A stretch of DNA of 64,000 nt from Saccharomycopsis fibuligera x Saccharomycopsis cf. fibuligera (Eukaryota; Ascomycota; Saccharomycetes; Ascoideales; Saccharomycopsidaceae): assembly GCA_001936135.1 (NCBI GenBank), contig CP012816.1:2911501-2975500 (forward strand). Direction: 5' to 3'. The position numbers and the translations under genes were made by a program. The notes under the pieces were generated by a model. It was given only the letters and a program-made list of their open reading frames with translations. It made no database searches and was not told where the DNA came from. How positions within the stretch are numbered: the stretch's first letter is position 1; each line of letters begins with the position of its first letter. This document shows positions 55,077-64,000 of the stretch, piece by piece.

Positions 55077-55829
55077 TACGACTAGTCGTTCTAAATTTGT
55101 TGGTTTATGTGTGATCAGAAAACGCCTATTTGTAATATAACAACGAGTGTGAAAAGGCGAAAGTGAAGTGTTTAGTATTTGTTTAGCAAACTGGAATTAA
55201 GCCTAATATTTATTTTTGTTTGACGGTGTCAATCCTCAGGAACGGAAAAGTATCAAGATTACCGTAGCGTGTCGAAAAAACCTTGAGACGGAAACAGAAA
55301 ACAGGGAAAAACAAAAATACGCAGAAAAAATGTCTATTATGATGTTGACAAAAACCGCGAAGCAAGAAAAATAAAATGAAAAAACAAAAAAACAAAAAAG
55401 CAGAAAAATAAAAACAAAACCAATAGTAGCGAGAGCTGAAATTTACAATAAAAAACGCCAAAGTAAGTGGTAAAACTGATGCTGCAGTCTAGGGGTCGAA
55501 GGAGGTTTCAGCAATGCCTACAAGTGAGTGAATGGGCTCACCCTTGAGAAACCACTACAAACACCAAGCCTTGTTGCAGCGCCACCTCATTTTACCCGGA
55601 CACCACCGTCTTCCCTATTGACCTGGCTCAAAACGCTAATGTCAGCTGAACAGCGCTGGGTATCCCAGCCGTAAACAGTAAAACGTAAACATTATACCTA
55701 TCAGGAAGGCGTCCCACCATACAAGATTTATAGATATAGTACTACAACTGCCTTTAACTGTCACAACATTTTATCCCAAACTGTAAAAAGACCATTCATT
55801 ATAAAATTATTCTAGATTCCCATTAGTGA
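55077..55829. other. Intergenic region HAT2-NIPA with GC-richer hairpin patch
   Basis: The NIPA-proximal part is AT- and A-rich. About 55480-55690 is clearly more GC-rich and can form hairpins, such as GCTGGG-TAT-CCCAGC (55655-55669) and GTGAG/CTCAC (55524-55528 / 55537-55541). No protein frame or known RNA family was recognised. Confidence 0.5.
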
Positions 55830-57176
55830 TCACTCAAGTTCTGCTAGATCAACATCATCGTTCGCCCATCCGTCTACAGGGTCACTGAGGTTGCGATTTA
55901 CCTTCCAGAGTTGAACCACGTTGTTATCGCTTACACTGGCTACCAACCACTTGAGACTTTCATCTGGGTGCCAGTTCAAATCTGTGACAAGTCCAGTGTG
56001 TCCTGCGTGCATCATAAAGATTTCTGGTGCCCCGTCATCAGCATCTTCTTGATTCTGTTCTTCCCCAATTCTGGCAATGTCCCAAACAATCACTCTGCGG
56101 TCTTCTGATCCTGAGGCCAAAAACCCGTCAACATGCGGCGACCATTCAAGAGTTGTAATCGACTCAGAATGTCCCATCATGGAATGTAGCTTGCTGTTTA
56201 AATTGCGAAGATCAAACAATCCCACTGTCGCATCAGAAGATCCTGTCGCTAGTAAATACTTGGAAAATGGCGAGAATGACAATGCATTAACTGACTTGTC
56301 ATGAACATTGGGCTTGCTGATAGCCGGTTTTCTAAGATCTCTGGCATCGAAAATCAACAACCTTTTGTCGTCAGAAACAGAACCAAACAAATTTTCGTTA
56401 AACTTGTGCCACTTAACATCGTTAACAATATCTTCATGGAACTTTAAGGCATTAAGAGGCTTTAATATAGCATTTTGGTTTTCGTCTTCTAATTTGATAG
56501 ATTTAGTGTTTATGTCCCACAAACAGATAGTCTTATCATCAGCAGCGGTAAGTAAATGTCCTTCTTTGAAAGTGCTCCAGTCAAGACCGTAACCATTGTC
56601 TTTGTGGTGGCTCAACGTTAGTACTGGTCCCCTGTTCAATTTCTTCACATCAGAATTAGCATATATGTAAGCAGTACCAGTACCTGAAATTGAAGAAATT
56701 ATCTTTGAGTTCTGAGGCATGTAACGCGTTCTATTTACTTCACTATCAAAGTGGTCAAACTTTTTTTTTATTTTGATCTTGGTTTGGGCTTTCTGATTGC
56801 CCACTTTGCCGGTGCCATTAATTCCTGAAAATTGATCCTCATATTTGGTAGAAATATATGGTGGAAGATTAGCATTCACTATCTTGACATTTTCCTGCTC
56901 TTCTCCTGATGTATTGGTGCCCAATAATAAACTTGTATTTATGCATTTATTTTCCTCACTATAGTCAACCGAAGGTAGCCACTGCACAGATAAGGATGGC
57001 CACTTGAGGTTTGATTCATAGACAAAGTCGTACATGAAGGGGCAGTTCTTTTTCCATAACTCATATTCCTGTTCTATGGTGAGTTCCTGTTGATCTTCTG
57101 TTGGCTCGTTATTTTTCAACTGCTCAAGCTCTGCTTGAGCCTGTTTTATAGACTCTTCGTCAAAGCCTACAACCAT
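55830..57176 (-). CDS. HAT2: WD40 histone chaperone Hat2 (RbAp46/48 family)
   Basis: A 448-residue protein. The N-terminal histone-H4-binding helix and segment (about 33-68) reads TIEQEYELWKKNCPFMYDFV followed by ESNLKWPSLSVQWLPS, and is followed by LLGTNTSGEEQENVKI. The seven-bladed propeller (about 90-440) has clear repeats: IVNDVKWHKFNENLFGSVSD, VNALSFSPFSKYLLATGSSD, ITTLEWSPHVDGFLASGSED and HTGLVTDLNWHPDESLKWLV. In yeast Hat2 partners Hat1 to acetylate newly made H4 at K5/K12. Msi1 (CAF-1) is the paralog alternative; the TSGEE and NLPPYIS region fits Hat2 better. It is longer than S. cerevisiae Hat2 (401 aa) through an N-terminal extension and a Lys-rich insert near residues 115-145. Confidence 0.87.
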   Translation of the reverse strand: MVVGFDEESIKQAQAELEQLKNNEPTEDQQELTIEQEYELWKKNCPFMYDFVYESNLKWPSLSVQWLPSVDYSEENKCINTSLLLGTNTSGEEQENVKIVNANLPPYISTKYEDQFSGINGTGKVGNQKAQTKIKIKKKFDHFDSEVNRTRYMPQNSKIISSISGTGTAYIYANSDVKKLNRGPVLTLSHHKDNGYGLDWSTFKEGHLLTAADDKTICLWDINTKSIKLEDENQNAILKPLNALKFHEDIVNDVKWHKFNENLFGSVSDDKRLLIFDARDLRKPAISKPNVHDKSVNALSFSPFSKYLLATGSSDATVGLFDLRNLNSKLHSMMGHSESITTLEWSPHVDGFLASGSEDRRVIVWDIARIGEEQNQEDADDGAPEIFMMHAGHTGLVTDLNWHPDESLKWLVASVSDNNVVQLWKVNRNLSDPVDGWANDDVDLAELE

Positions 57177-57475
57177 TATTTGATATTATTAAATAACTTT
57201 GTCGTTTGTTGTCAGTCAACACTGTCAACGGTGTGTTAAAAACGCGAAATTTTGAGCATTCACGAAAATAAAACAGAAACCAAAAAAAATCCGTATGTCA
57301 TGCGCGCTCAAAACGTCGTGGTGTTTGGAAGTTTTGATGAATGGATAATAGAAAAATGAAATCGCGACACCATGACTATTGAAGATACGGTAAATAAACA
57401 AGTACGAGGACTGGACTCTCTTTAAATACTTATTGACGCGTCAATTCTATCAACGCTCCTATCAAAACATACATC

Positions 57476-58792
57476 ATGAATGCAATTAAAAACTCACCTA
57501 ATGTAACAGGGAGCATCCCTTTGCCGCCAGGACAGCAGCTCCCTCCTCCACCTCCAGCAGCAGCAGCAGCACCAACTACTGCACTTCCTCAACCAATAGT
57601 AAGTCTAAAGCCAACAGACTTCACTATACCCCATAGTTTAGATGAGTTATTTCCAGAAGTAGAGCAACTTCGGAAATTACAAGATGCTGAAAAAAGAGTG
57701 GACGCGTATACTACTAGAAAATGGATGGACTTGCAGGATTCTATTCAGACACCATCTAAAACTACATCGGTCTTGAGAATATTTATTTATAATACTGCCG
57801 AGAACCAGGCTTGGCAAAAAGAATTGTTGAAAAGCCAGGGAAAAGAAGTCAACGAACAAGAAGAGCCTACTTGGACGCTTAGAATAGAAGGCAGGTTGCT
57901 CAATGATGAGGAGCCAGTGGAGTCAGAAAATAGAAAAAAGTTTAGCAGTTACTTGACAGGCATTGCCATTGACTTAGATCCTACTGCAAAATTTGACTCA
58001 ATAAGCCCTAATCAACAAAACCAAAAAATTGTTGAATGGCATGACAACCCACAAGGAAACAGCTCGGCCTTTGATGGCATGGATATAAAAAGAAAGGGGT
58101 CTGAAAAGGTGAAATGCAAAATCACGATTCAACCAAAAGAATATCCGACAAAATTTAAACTTGATGAACCGTTGGTGCAGTTGCTCGGCAGCAATGAAAT
58201 GAGTGAGCGCGACGTAATTTACGCGTTGTGGCAATATATTCAAATCAATAAGCTACAGGATAAAGCTGACAAAAGATTGATAAATTGCGATGAAGGATTA
58301 GAAAAAATTTTTGGATTTAAGAAAATCGCATTTCCAGATTTGCTAGTATTGATTAGAAAATTTTTAAGGCCAGTGGAACCAATAACAATTGATTATGAAA
58401 TCACTCCTGATAAGTCATCAACTTTAGGCGATGTGGTTTTAGATATCAGCGTGGAAACAAGAGACGTTATTGAAAAGAGAAAGGCCAATGAACTCAATAA
58501 ACTAAATGAAGTTTACTTCAAAAATGACGGGGCTATCAAAGAGTTGGACAACAAGATTGCCCTCGATATACAAGCTTTGAATCAGTCAAGAACTAAATAC
58601 GAGTTTTATAAAAGACTTGCTAGTGATCCAGTTGACTTCTTAGAAAAGTGGTCTGAATCTCACGCTAAAGCATTAAAGATTTTAACTGGTGACGAGGGAT
58701 ACACTGAAGAAAACGCTAGAAGATCTGAATTTTATACTGATGAGTTATTAGATGAGAATATCGACTTGTTGCTTAACAGTAATAGAATTTAA
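57476..58792 (+). CDS. SNF12: SWIB-domain chromatin-remodelling subunit Snf12/Rsc6
   Basis: A 438-residue BAF60-type protein. A Pro/Ala-rich N terminus (PPPPPAAAAAPTTALPQP) precedes the conserved BAF60 start IPHSLDELFPEVEQLRKLQD. The middle domain includes WTLRIEGRLL, and the SWIB domain (about 222-305) reads KFKLDEPLVQLLGSNEMSER with VIYALWQYIQINKLQDK and LEKIFGFKKIAFPDLLVLI. A long helical C-terminal region ends LLNSNRI. SNF12 (SWI/SNF) and RSC6 (RSC) are S. cerevisiae ohnologs; a non-duplicated yeast would have one gene, which could serve both complexes. MRPL50 and MPP6 nearby give SNF12 (YNR023W) synteny, while the length is nearer Rsc6 (483 aa). It is divergent from HAT2 with a 299-bp shared promoter. 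Confidence 0.9.
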   Translation: MNAIKNSPNVTGSIPLPPGQQLPPPPPAAAAAPTTALPQPIVSLKPTDFTIPHSLDELFPEVEQLRKLQDAEKRVDAYTTRKWMDLQDSIQTPSKTTSVLRIFIYNTAENQAWQKELLKSQGKEVNEQEEPTWTLRIEGRLLNDEEPVESENRKKFSSYLTGIAIDLDPTAKFDSISPNQQNQKIVEWHDNPQGNSSAFDGMDIKRKGSEKVKCKITIQPKEYPTKFKLDEPLVQLLGSNEMSERDVIYALWQYIQINKLQDKADKRLINCDEGLEKIFGFKKIAFPDLLVLIRKFLRPVEPITIDYEITPDKSSTLGDVVLDISVETRDVIEKRKANELNKLNEVYFKNDGAIKELDNKIALDIQALNQSRTKYEFYKRLASDPVDFLEKWSESHAKALKILTGDEGYTEENARRSEFYTDELLDENIDLLLNSNRI

Positions 58793-59038
58793 ATGAGAAA
58801 ATTCAAAGTTTGTCTTTCTTTATGGAAATATTGTATAGTAATACTTGTAATGTTTGTTTTATTTTGTAATTATAATTTTCTTTTGGTAGGGTTTAAAGTT
58901 ATTAAATTTAAATCTTAGTAGATCTTTACTAAAAAAATACCGGTAGTCAAAATGCAAAAGATGATAATCAACACAGCTTAGAATTTCAATATTTAGTATA
59001 TAACTGTAACAATATTTACAAGATTAAACGTTCCTAAT

Positions 59039-59779
59039 TTATGGTCTAATCAAAATTTGGTTTTCAGGTATAGAGTGGGAAGTAATTTTCACCTCAACAG
59101 ACGCTGGTTTAAAGTCAGCTATCTTGATGACGACATTATATGATCCCACAAAGTCCATCTTCTCTAACTTTACCTGGCCCTTTTGACCAATATAGTAGAG
59201 TGAAAGTTCATTTTCAGTGAATTTATAACCTGTCAAGCTATTCAATTTATCAGCAAACACTTTTTTGGTAATCGGTGATGTTAAGAAGCCATCTTTTTGG
59301 GCATCTTGGTCATATTGTATCGATTCTGGAAGCTCCTTAAGAGAGTTAAATTTGAAGAAAGCATCATCATTATCAGCACTTGGCTTCGACTCTGGTTTTT
59401 TGAAATCAAATGACAAATCATCCAAAGCATCAAATATACTTTCTTTCTTTGAGGTAGTAATTTTATCTCCTTGTTGAGCGTTTGATTTACTAGAGACTTT
59501 AGAAGTGTTGAGGGACCCGCCAAAATCAGGGGTCATAGTGGCAGCAGAAAGTTCCTTTTCCACAACTGGAATTCTTGGACCCTGATTCGGCAAAATGTAA
59601 GCAGCGCCATTGTTTGGATGTAACTGATTTATCATTCTAGTAGATAAAACTTTGACAATCTCTCCTCGTTTACCTAAACCTTCGAAGTCTTTCAACAACT
59701 GCACCTCGATCTTCTTTTTGACCGCATGCGGCACAAACGTCTGTGAAAAATTTCTTTTTTGAACCAAGCTTTTAAACAT
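59039..59779 (-). CDS. MRPL50: Mitochondrial ribosomal protein bL9m (Mrpl50)
   Basis: A 246-residue protein. A short presequence (MFKSLVQKRNFSQTFVPHAV) is followed by the bL9 N domain (about 24-62): VQLLKDFEGLGKRGEIVKVL, then STRMINQLHPNNGAAYIL. The remaining 175 residues are not bL9-like at first sight: a Ser/Lys/Asp-rich linker (about 85-140), then a folded-looking segment (TSPITKKVFADKLNSLTGYK through VEVKITSHSIPE). S. cerevisiae Mrpl50 has 139 aa, so there is a large extra region between and after the core. It is convergent with SNF12/RSC6 (YNR022C/YNR023W order), which supports the call. Confidence 0.87.
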   Translation of the reverse strand: MFKSLVQKRNFSQTFVPHAVKKKIEVQLLKDFEGLGKRGEIVKVLSTRMINQLHPNNGAAYILPNQGPRIPVVEKELSAATMTPDFGGSLNTSKVSSKSNAQQGDKITTSKKESIFDALDDLSFDFKKPESKPSADNDDAFFKFNSLKELPESIQYDQDAQKDGFLTSPITKKVFADKLNSLTGYKFTENELSLYYIGQKGQVKLEKMDFVGSYNVVIKIADFKPASVEVKITSHSIPENQILIRP

Positions 59780-60456
59780 TTTGTACTTGAATTATGATTT
59801 GCTTGTTTGTTGTATGGCGTTCGGTGTTTTAATAATCAACATTTACTTTGAATTATCACTAATTTTGCTTTCCAATGTTAATTTTTCACTATTTCTCCAA
59901 TTTTTTTTTACAGGTAATCGAATTACGAGGGTGGATCACATGAAATCCGACCTAATGCGTATGTCTGGATATAGTATAAACAAAGCACTCACTACCTATA
60001 TATGAATGAGCAATATATATATTGAGATCAGTTGCATTTTCGATCTTCTTTACTTCTTTGAAATTAGGATTTGTTTTAGAAGATTCTCTTGCTCTATTGT
60101 GATATTATTAGCTAAGTATAATCTCGATTTCCTTATTCCGACTGCATGAAACTTTGTGCGGCCAGATATGATGCAGAATTTTGCATTTGTGGCAAGTTAC
60201 TGCATTGGTGATATCAACAAGAGAACAAAACGAGATACAGCATTCATTCGAAATAAATGAAGGTCACAAAAAGTACCGTAAGGTGATAAATTCATATAGT
60301 TCTGGCTGTTCTTACTGAGCGCTATACTCAATTGATAGTCAATATAAAGATATTTTAGCAGATAAACAAAACTCCACTGAATCTTGATAACATAAAACCC
60401 TTCACATCACCTTTGTGGTTGCTCTTTGGAAAAGAATAATTGGGCGCGCAGACAAA
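59780..60456. promoter_or_regulatory. Divergent promoter MRPL50 / FKS
   Basis: AT-rich 677 bp with TATA-like stretches (CTATATATGAA near 59996 and CAATATATATATTG near 60010). A 74-codon frame here starts at TTG and is not supported. Confidence 0.5.
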
Positions 60457-63400
60457 ATGGCCCATCGTCCGCCACCTATTGGGCCTAAGACAGATAGTTC
60501 AGGATATACGTCGGAAAAGATTGCTAATTATGATTATCAGGAAACTGTCGACGATGAGGATGAAAACCCAACGGTATCGGAGTCTGGCTCCACTAACTAT
60601 ACCGACTCCCCAGAATATCAGGCTCCTATTTGTATGACTTTACTTTTGCATTTACAGCGGATGACACTCCTAGCATCATTCTAACATATCTGCGTTACAG
60701 CATTTGAAAGTAACAAAAATTTTCAACATGCTTCAAACTCGGCGCTAACAGAAAGAACTACCCAGTTGTTCAGCGGTTTCAGAACTCCAAATATAAATTC
60801 AAGTAGATGGAAGGAATTGGGTAACCTTGGTGGTGTAAACGCGGGCCACAACGAGTTTAATAAAGGCGAAACATTTGCAGAAAAGGGTGTTTATGATACT
60901 TTTGATAATTACTACGACCCATATCCAAGTTGGAATCCTGAGGATAAAGTTCCAATTTCCAGAGAAGAGATAGAATCCATTTTTATCACTTTGACAGAGA
61001 TATTTGGCTTTCAGATGGATAACACTAAGAATATGTTTGACTACCTTTTAAGATTATTGGATTCTAGAGCATCTAGAATGGGCCCTCATGTGGCTTTGAA
61101 ATCATTACATGCCGATTACATTAGTGGGGATAATTCTAATTTCAAAAAATGGTATTTTGCTGCACAGTTGGACGTTGATGATACAATAGGATATTCCAAA
61201 AGTCATTCTAATGGAGAACCCAAGGCCAGTGCTGTTCATCATGATTTGAAGTCGTTAACTTTTGCCGAGATGGAGAAAGCTTGGAAAGTTAAAATGCATC
61301 AGTTACCTCCAAAAGATTGTATAGCCCAGCTAGCGTTATACTTACTATGCTGGGGTGAAGCTAATAATATCAGATTTATGCCCGAAAGTTTATGCTTCAT
61401 TTTTAAATGCTGTAATGATCACTATTACTCTTTAGATTTGATGCAGCCACTTGCCACACCCCCTAGCAGCTTTTTGGAACATGTTATCACTCCTCTGTAC
61501 AATTACTATAGGGATCAAAACTATGAATTTGTGGAAGGTTCCTACGTGCGGAGGGATCGTGATCACTCAAATGTGATTGGATACGATGATATGAACCAGT
61601 TATTTTGGTACCGAAAGGGCTTACAAAAGCTTAGTTTGAAGAGCGAAAAGAAAAAGTTTATGGAAATTAAAGCAAGTGAAAGGTACTTATTTTTTAGCGA
61701 TATAAACTGGGACAAGGCTTTCTATAAAACATACAAAGAGTCACGTACTTGGGTACATGTTATTGTGAACTTCAATAGAATCTGGATTATACATTGCTGC
61801 GTATTCTGGTACTATATAGTGTACAATTCGCCCACATTGTATACCATTAATTACCAAATCCAACTTGACACACAACCAACTCCTCAAACTCAGTTATCAG
61901 TTATGGCACTATCTGGGTCAGTAGCTTCGTTAATAAACATTATAGCAACAGTGGGCGAAACAGCATTTGTTCCAAGAAAGTGGCCAGGTGCAGAGAGTCT
62001 CACTAAACGTTTTTTTGTTTTGCTTGCAATTTTCCTGATCAACACTCTGCCTTCCATATATGTCTTGATATTACTACCTTTAGAAAAAAACTCCAGAAGT
62101 GGGTTGGCAGTTGCTATCACTCAATTTATCATATCCATTTTCACTGTTTTGTATTTTTCTTTCATGCCTTTAGGAAGTCTGTTTGGTTCTTACTTAAAGA
62201 AAGAAGAAAGAAAGTACGCTCCAAGCAAAGCTTTCACTGCATCAGTTCACAAACTTCGAGGAAAAGCATTACTCTCATCATATGGATTGTGGACCGCAGT
62301 TTTTTTAGCAAAATTTTTGGAATCATACTTTTTCTTAGTTCTTTCGATTCGCGACCCTATTAGAGAGTTAAGCATCATGAAGGTTACTAATTGCTCAAAT
62401 GATATAGTTTTTGGGAGCTTCATATGTCGCCATCAGCCAAAATTTGTGCTTATAATCATGTATATCACTGATTTATTATTGTTCTTCTTAGACACATATT
62501 TGTGGTACATTGTGTGGAATACTATATTTTCAGTGTGCAGATCGTTTTACATGGGTGTCTCTATTTGGACCCCTTGGAGAAATATTTTCTCAAGATTGCC
62601 TAAAAGAATATTTTCTAAAGTCATATACTCAAGTGACAAAAATTTAAAACCCAAGTTAGTTGTTTCCCAAATATGGAATTCAGTGGTAATTTCAATGTAC
62701 AGAGAGCATCTACTTTCGTTAGAGCACGTTCAGAAATTGATTTATCAGCAGGTTGCTACGCCCGGTGTCGATGAAATCGATTCACTAAAAGAACCAATTT
62801 TTTTTGTTTCGCAGGAAGATAGATCTGTCAAATCTTCATTGTTTGATCATCAAACTGAAGCTCAAAGAAGAATAACTTTTTTTGCTCAATCTTTGTCAAC
62901 GCCTATGCCAGAGCCTTGCCCAATTGATAGAATGCCAACTTTTTCTGTCCTCATACCACACTACGGTGAAAAAATCACATTAACTTTGAAAGAGATTATC
63001 AGGGAAGAAGATGAATACGCACACGTTACCTTACTAGAATACCTAAAGCAACTCCATCCATTGGAATGGATGTGCTTCGTGCAAGATACAAAAATGTTGG
63101 CGGAAGAAATGGAAAGTACGGCCTCGTCAGGTTCTTTTGATTCCGAGAAAGAAAAATACAATGATTTGCCATATTATTGTGTTGGATTCAAGTCAGCAAC
63201 CCCCGAATACATATTACGAACAAGAATTTGGGCATCTTTGAGATCTCAGACATTATACAGAACTATATCTGGTTTCATGAATTACTCTAGAGCAATCAAA
63301 CTTTTATATGACATTGAAAATCCGGATTTGAATGATTTTGAAGGCCTCGAACAAAAAAAGCACGAAAGCGCTGCTATTATGGCTTTAAGAAAATTTAGAA

Positions 63401-64000
63401 TTGTGGTGTCAATGCAGAGAATGGCAGAGTTTAATGCGGATGAAGAAGAGAATAAGGATTTTTTGTTGAGAGCTTATCCCGAGCTACAAATTTCTTATCT
63501 AGAAAAAGAATTGAATCCAGAAACAAACAAAATTACTTACTTCTCTTCATTGATTGACGGTAGTTGCGAAATTGATGAGACTGGAAAAAGACTTCCCAAA
63601 TATAGAATTAAACTATCAGGAAATCCAATTCTTGGTGATGGTAAAAGTGATAATCAAAATAACTCTTTAATCTTTTGCAGAGGCGAATACATACAGCTCG
63701 TCGATGCTAACCAAGATAACTACCTTGAGGAGTGCCTAAAAATTAGAAACGTTATAGCCGAGTTTGAAGAAGACTATCATCCTATGCAGTACTCAGTTGA
63801 TGGATCACACTTCGATAGTCCTTACCAAAATCCTATTGCCATTATCGGAACAAGAGAATATATTTTTTCAGAAAATATAGGTATCCTTGGAGACATTGCT
63901 GCTGGAAAGGAGCAGACCTTTGGTACGCTCTTTGCGCGTACTCTTGCTCAAATAGGAGGTAAATTACACTATGGCCATCCGGATTTTTTAAATGGAATAT
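60457..64000 (+). CDS. FKS-family 1,3-beta-glucan synthase, spliced, cut by the window end
   Basis: The start is the ATG at 60457 (MAHRPPPIGPKTDSSGYTSE); an upstream in-frame GTG at 60415 is not credible. Exon 1 (60457-60631) joins 60701 onward; the 3' end is missing. The visible 1160 or so residues carry hallmarks of the catalytic subunit that makes cell-wall 1,3-beta-glucan from UDP-glucose: DYLLRLLDSRASRM, KKWYFAAQLDVDD, YLLCWGEANNIRFMPES, the echinocandin hot-spot-1 region FLVLSIRDP (near 62338), FFAQSLSTPMPEP, RTISGFMNYSRAIKLLY and LSGNPILGDGKSDNQN, ending KLHYGHPDFLNG at the edge. The N terminus is short and lacks the Gln/Tyr/Gly-rich extension of Fks1, which leans toward an FKS3-like paralog, but I do not assign FKS1/2/3. 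S. cerevisiae FKS genes are intronless. Confidence 0.94.
60632..60700 (+). other. FKS intron (69 nt)
   Basis: Donor GTATGA, branch TTCTAAC (60679-60685) and acceptor ACAG. The intron length is a multiple of three and holds an in-frame TAA (60682-60684), so without splicing the protein would end after 76 codons. Splicing rebuilds a Ser codon (T|CA) and opens a frame to the window edge. Confidence 0.82.

Noticed and set aside
55210-55461. 83-codon Phe-rich minus-strand frame
   Set aside because: Starts at TTG; composition reflects antisense A-rich DNA and gives a low-complexity Phe/Leu product.
60682-60684. In-frame TAA early in FKS read as a nonsense mutation
   Set aside because: It lies inside an intron with donor, branch and acceptor signals, and the downstream frame is intact to the window edge.

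Overview
The window reads as chromosomal DNA of a budding yeast (Saccharomycotina). The evidence is short spliceosomal introns with GTATGT/GTAAGT-type donors and TACTAAC-type branch sites, yeast-style codon bias, AT-rich intergenic DNA, and gene content that follows Saccharomyces cerevisiae orthologs. CTG codons fall where hydrophobic residues are expected in the glucan synthase (for example at 61495 and 62047), so leucine rather than the CTG-to-serine code is likely. Neighbourhoods match S. cerevisiae: OM14 and PYC (chromosome II), PYC-GEP7-RAD6 (chromosome VII), and MPP6-SNF12-MRPL50 (chromosome XIV, with TVS1, SLM5 and RSC6 on the paralogous chromosome III). Single copies of PYC and SNF12/RSC6 inside merged blocks suggest a lineage outside the whole-genome duplication. 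Species cannot be fixed from the sequence; a Saccharomycodaceae-like yeast is only a guess.

Layout. 1-2727: no gene. 2728-4305: a velvet-domain-like putative regulator, the most unexpected gene here. 4306-13393: a 9-kb gene-free stretch with microsatellites, poly(dA:dT) runs and a GC-rich island. 13394-17320: MSB2-type signalling mucin. 18111-24692: RBG1, FUN14, RPS2, OM14, then a GC-rich hairpin region. 24693-28268: pyruvate carboxylase. 28269-33689: a second long gene-free stretch, followed by a small codon-biased serine-rich gene. 35087-45592: UTP23, an unrecognised 525-residue protein, GEP7, RAD6 (two introns), SLM5 and an NSRP1-like protein. 46268-48289: TVS1. 48290-51904: a third gene-poor stretch. 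51905-59779: MPP6, a NIPA-type transporter, HAT2, SNF12/RSC6 and MRPL50. 60457 to the edge: an FKS-family glucan synthase with one small intron, cut by the window end.

Functionally the window is a normal eukaryotic mixture rather than an operon-like system. Translation and ribosome genes (RBG1, RPS2, UTP23, SLM5, MRPL50), mitochondrial proteins (FUN14, OM14, GEP7), chromatin and RNA factors (RAD6, HAT2, SNF12/RSC6, MPP6, NSRP1-like) and cell-surface genes (MSB2, TVS1, FKS) are interspersed. The velvet-like factor and MSB2 are neighbours across the 9-kb gene-free stretch; both families are tied to development or filamentation elsewhere, but a functional link here is only inference.
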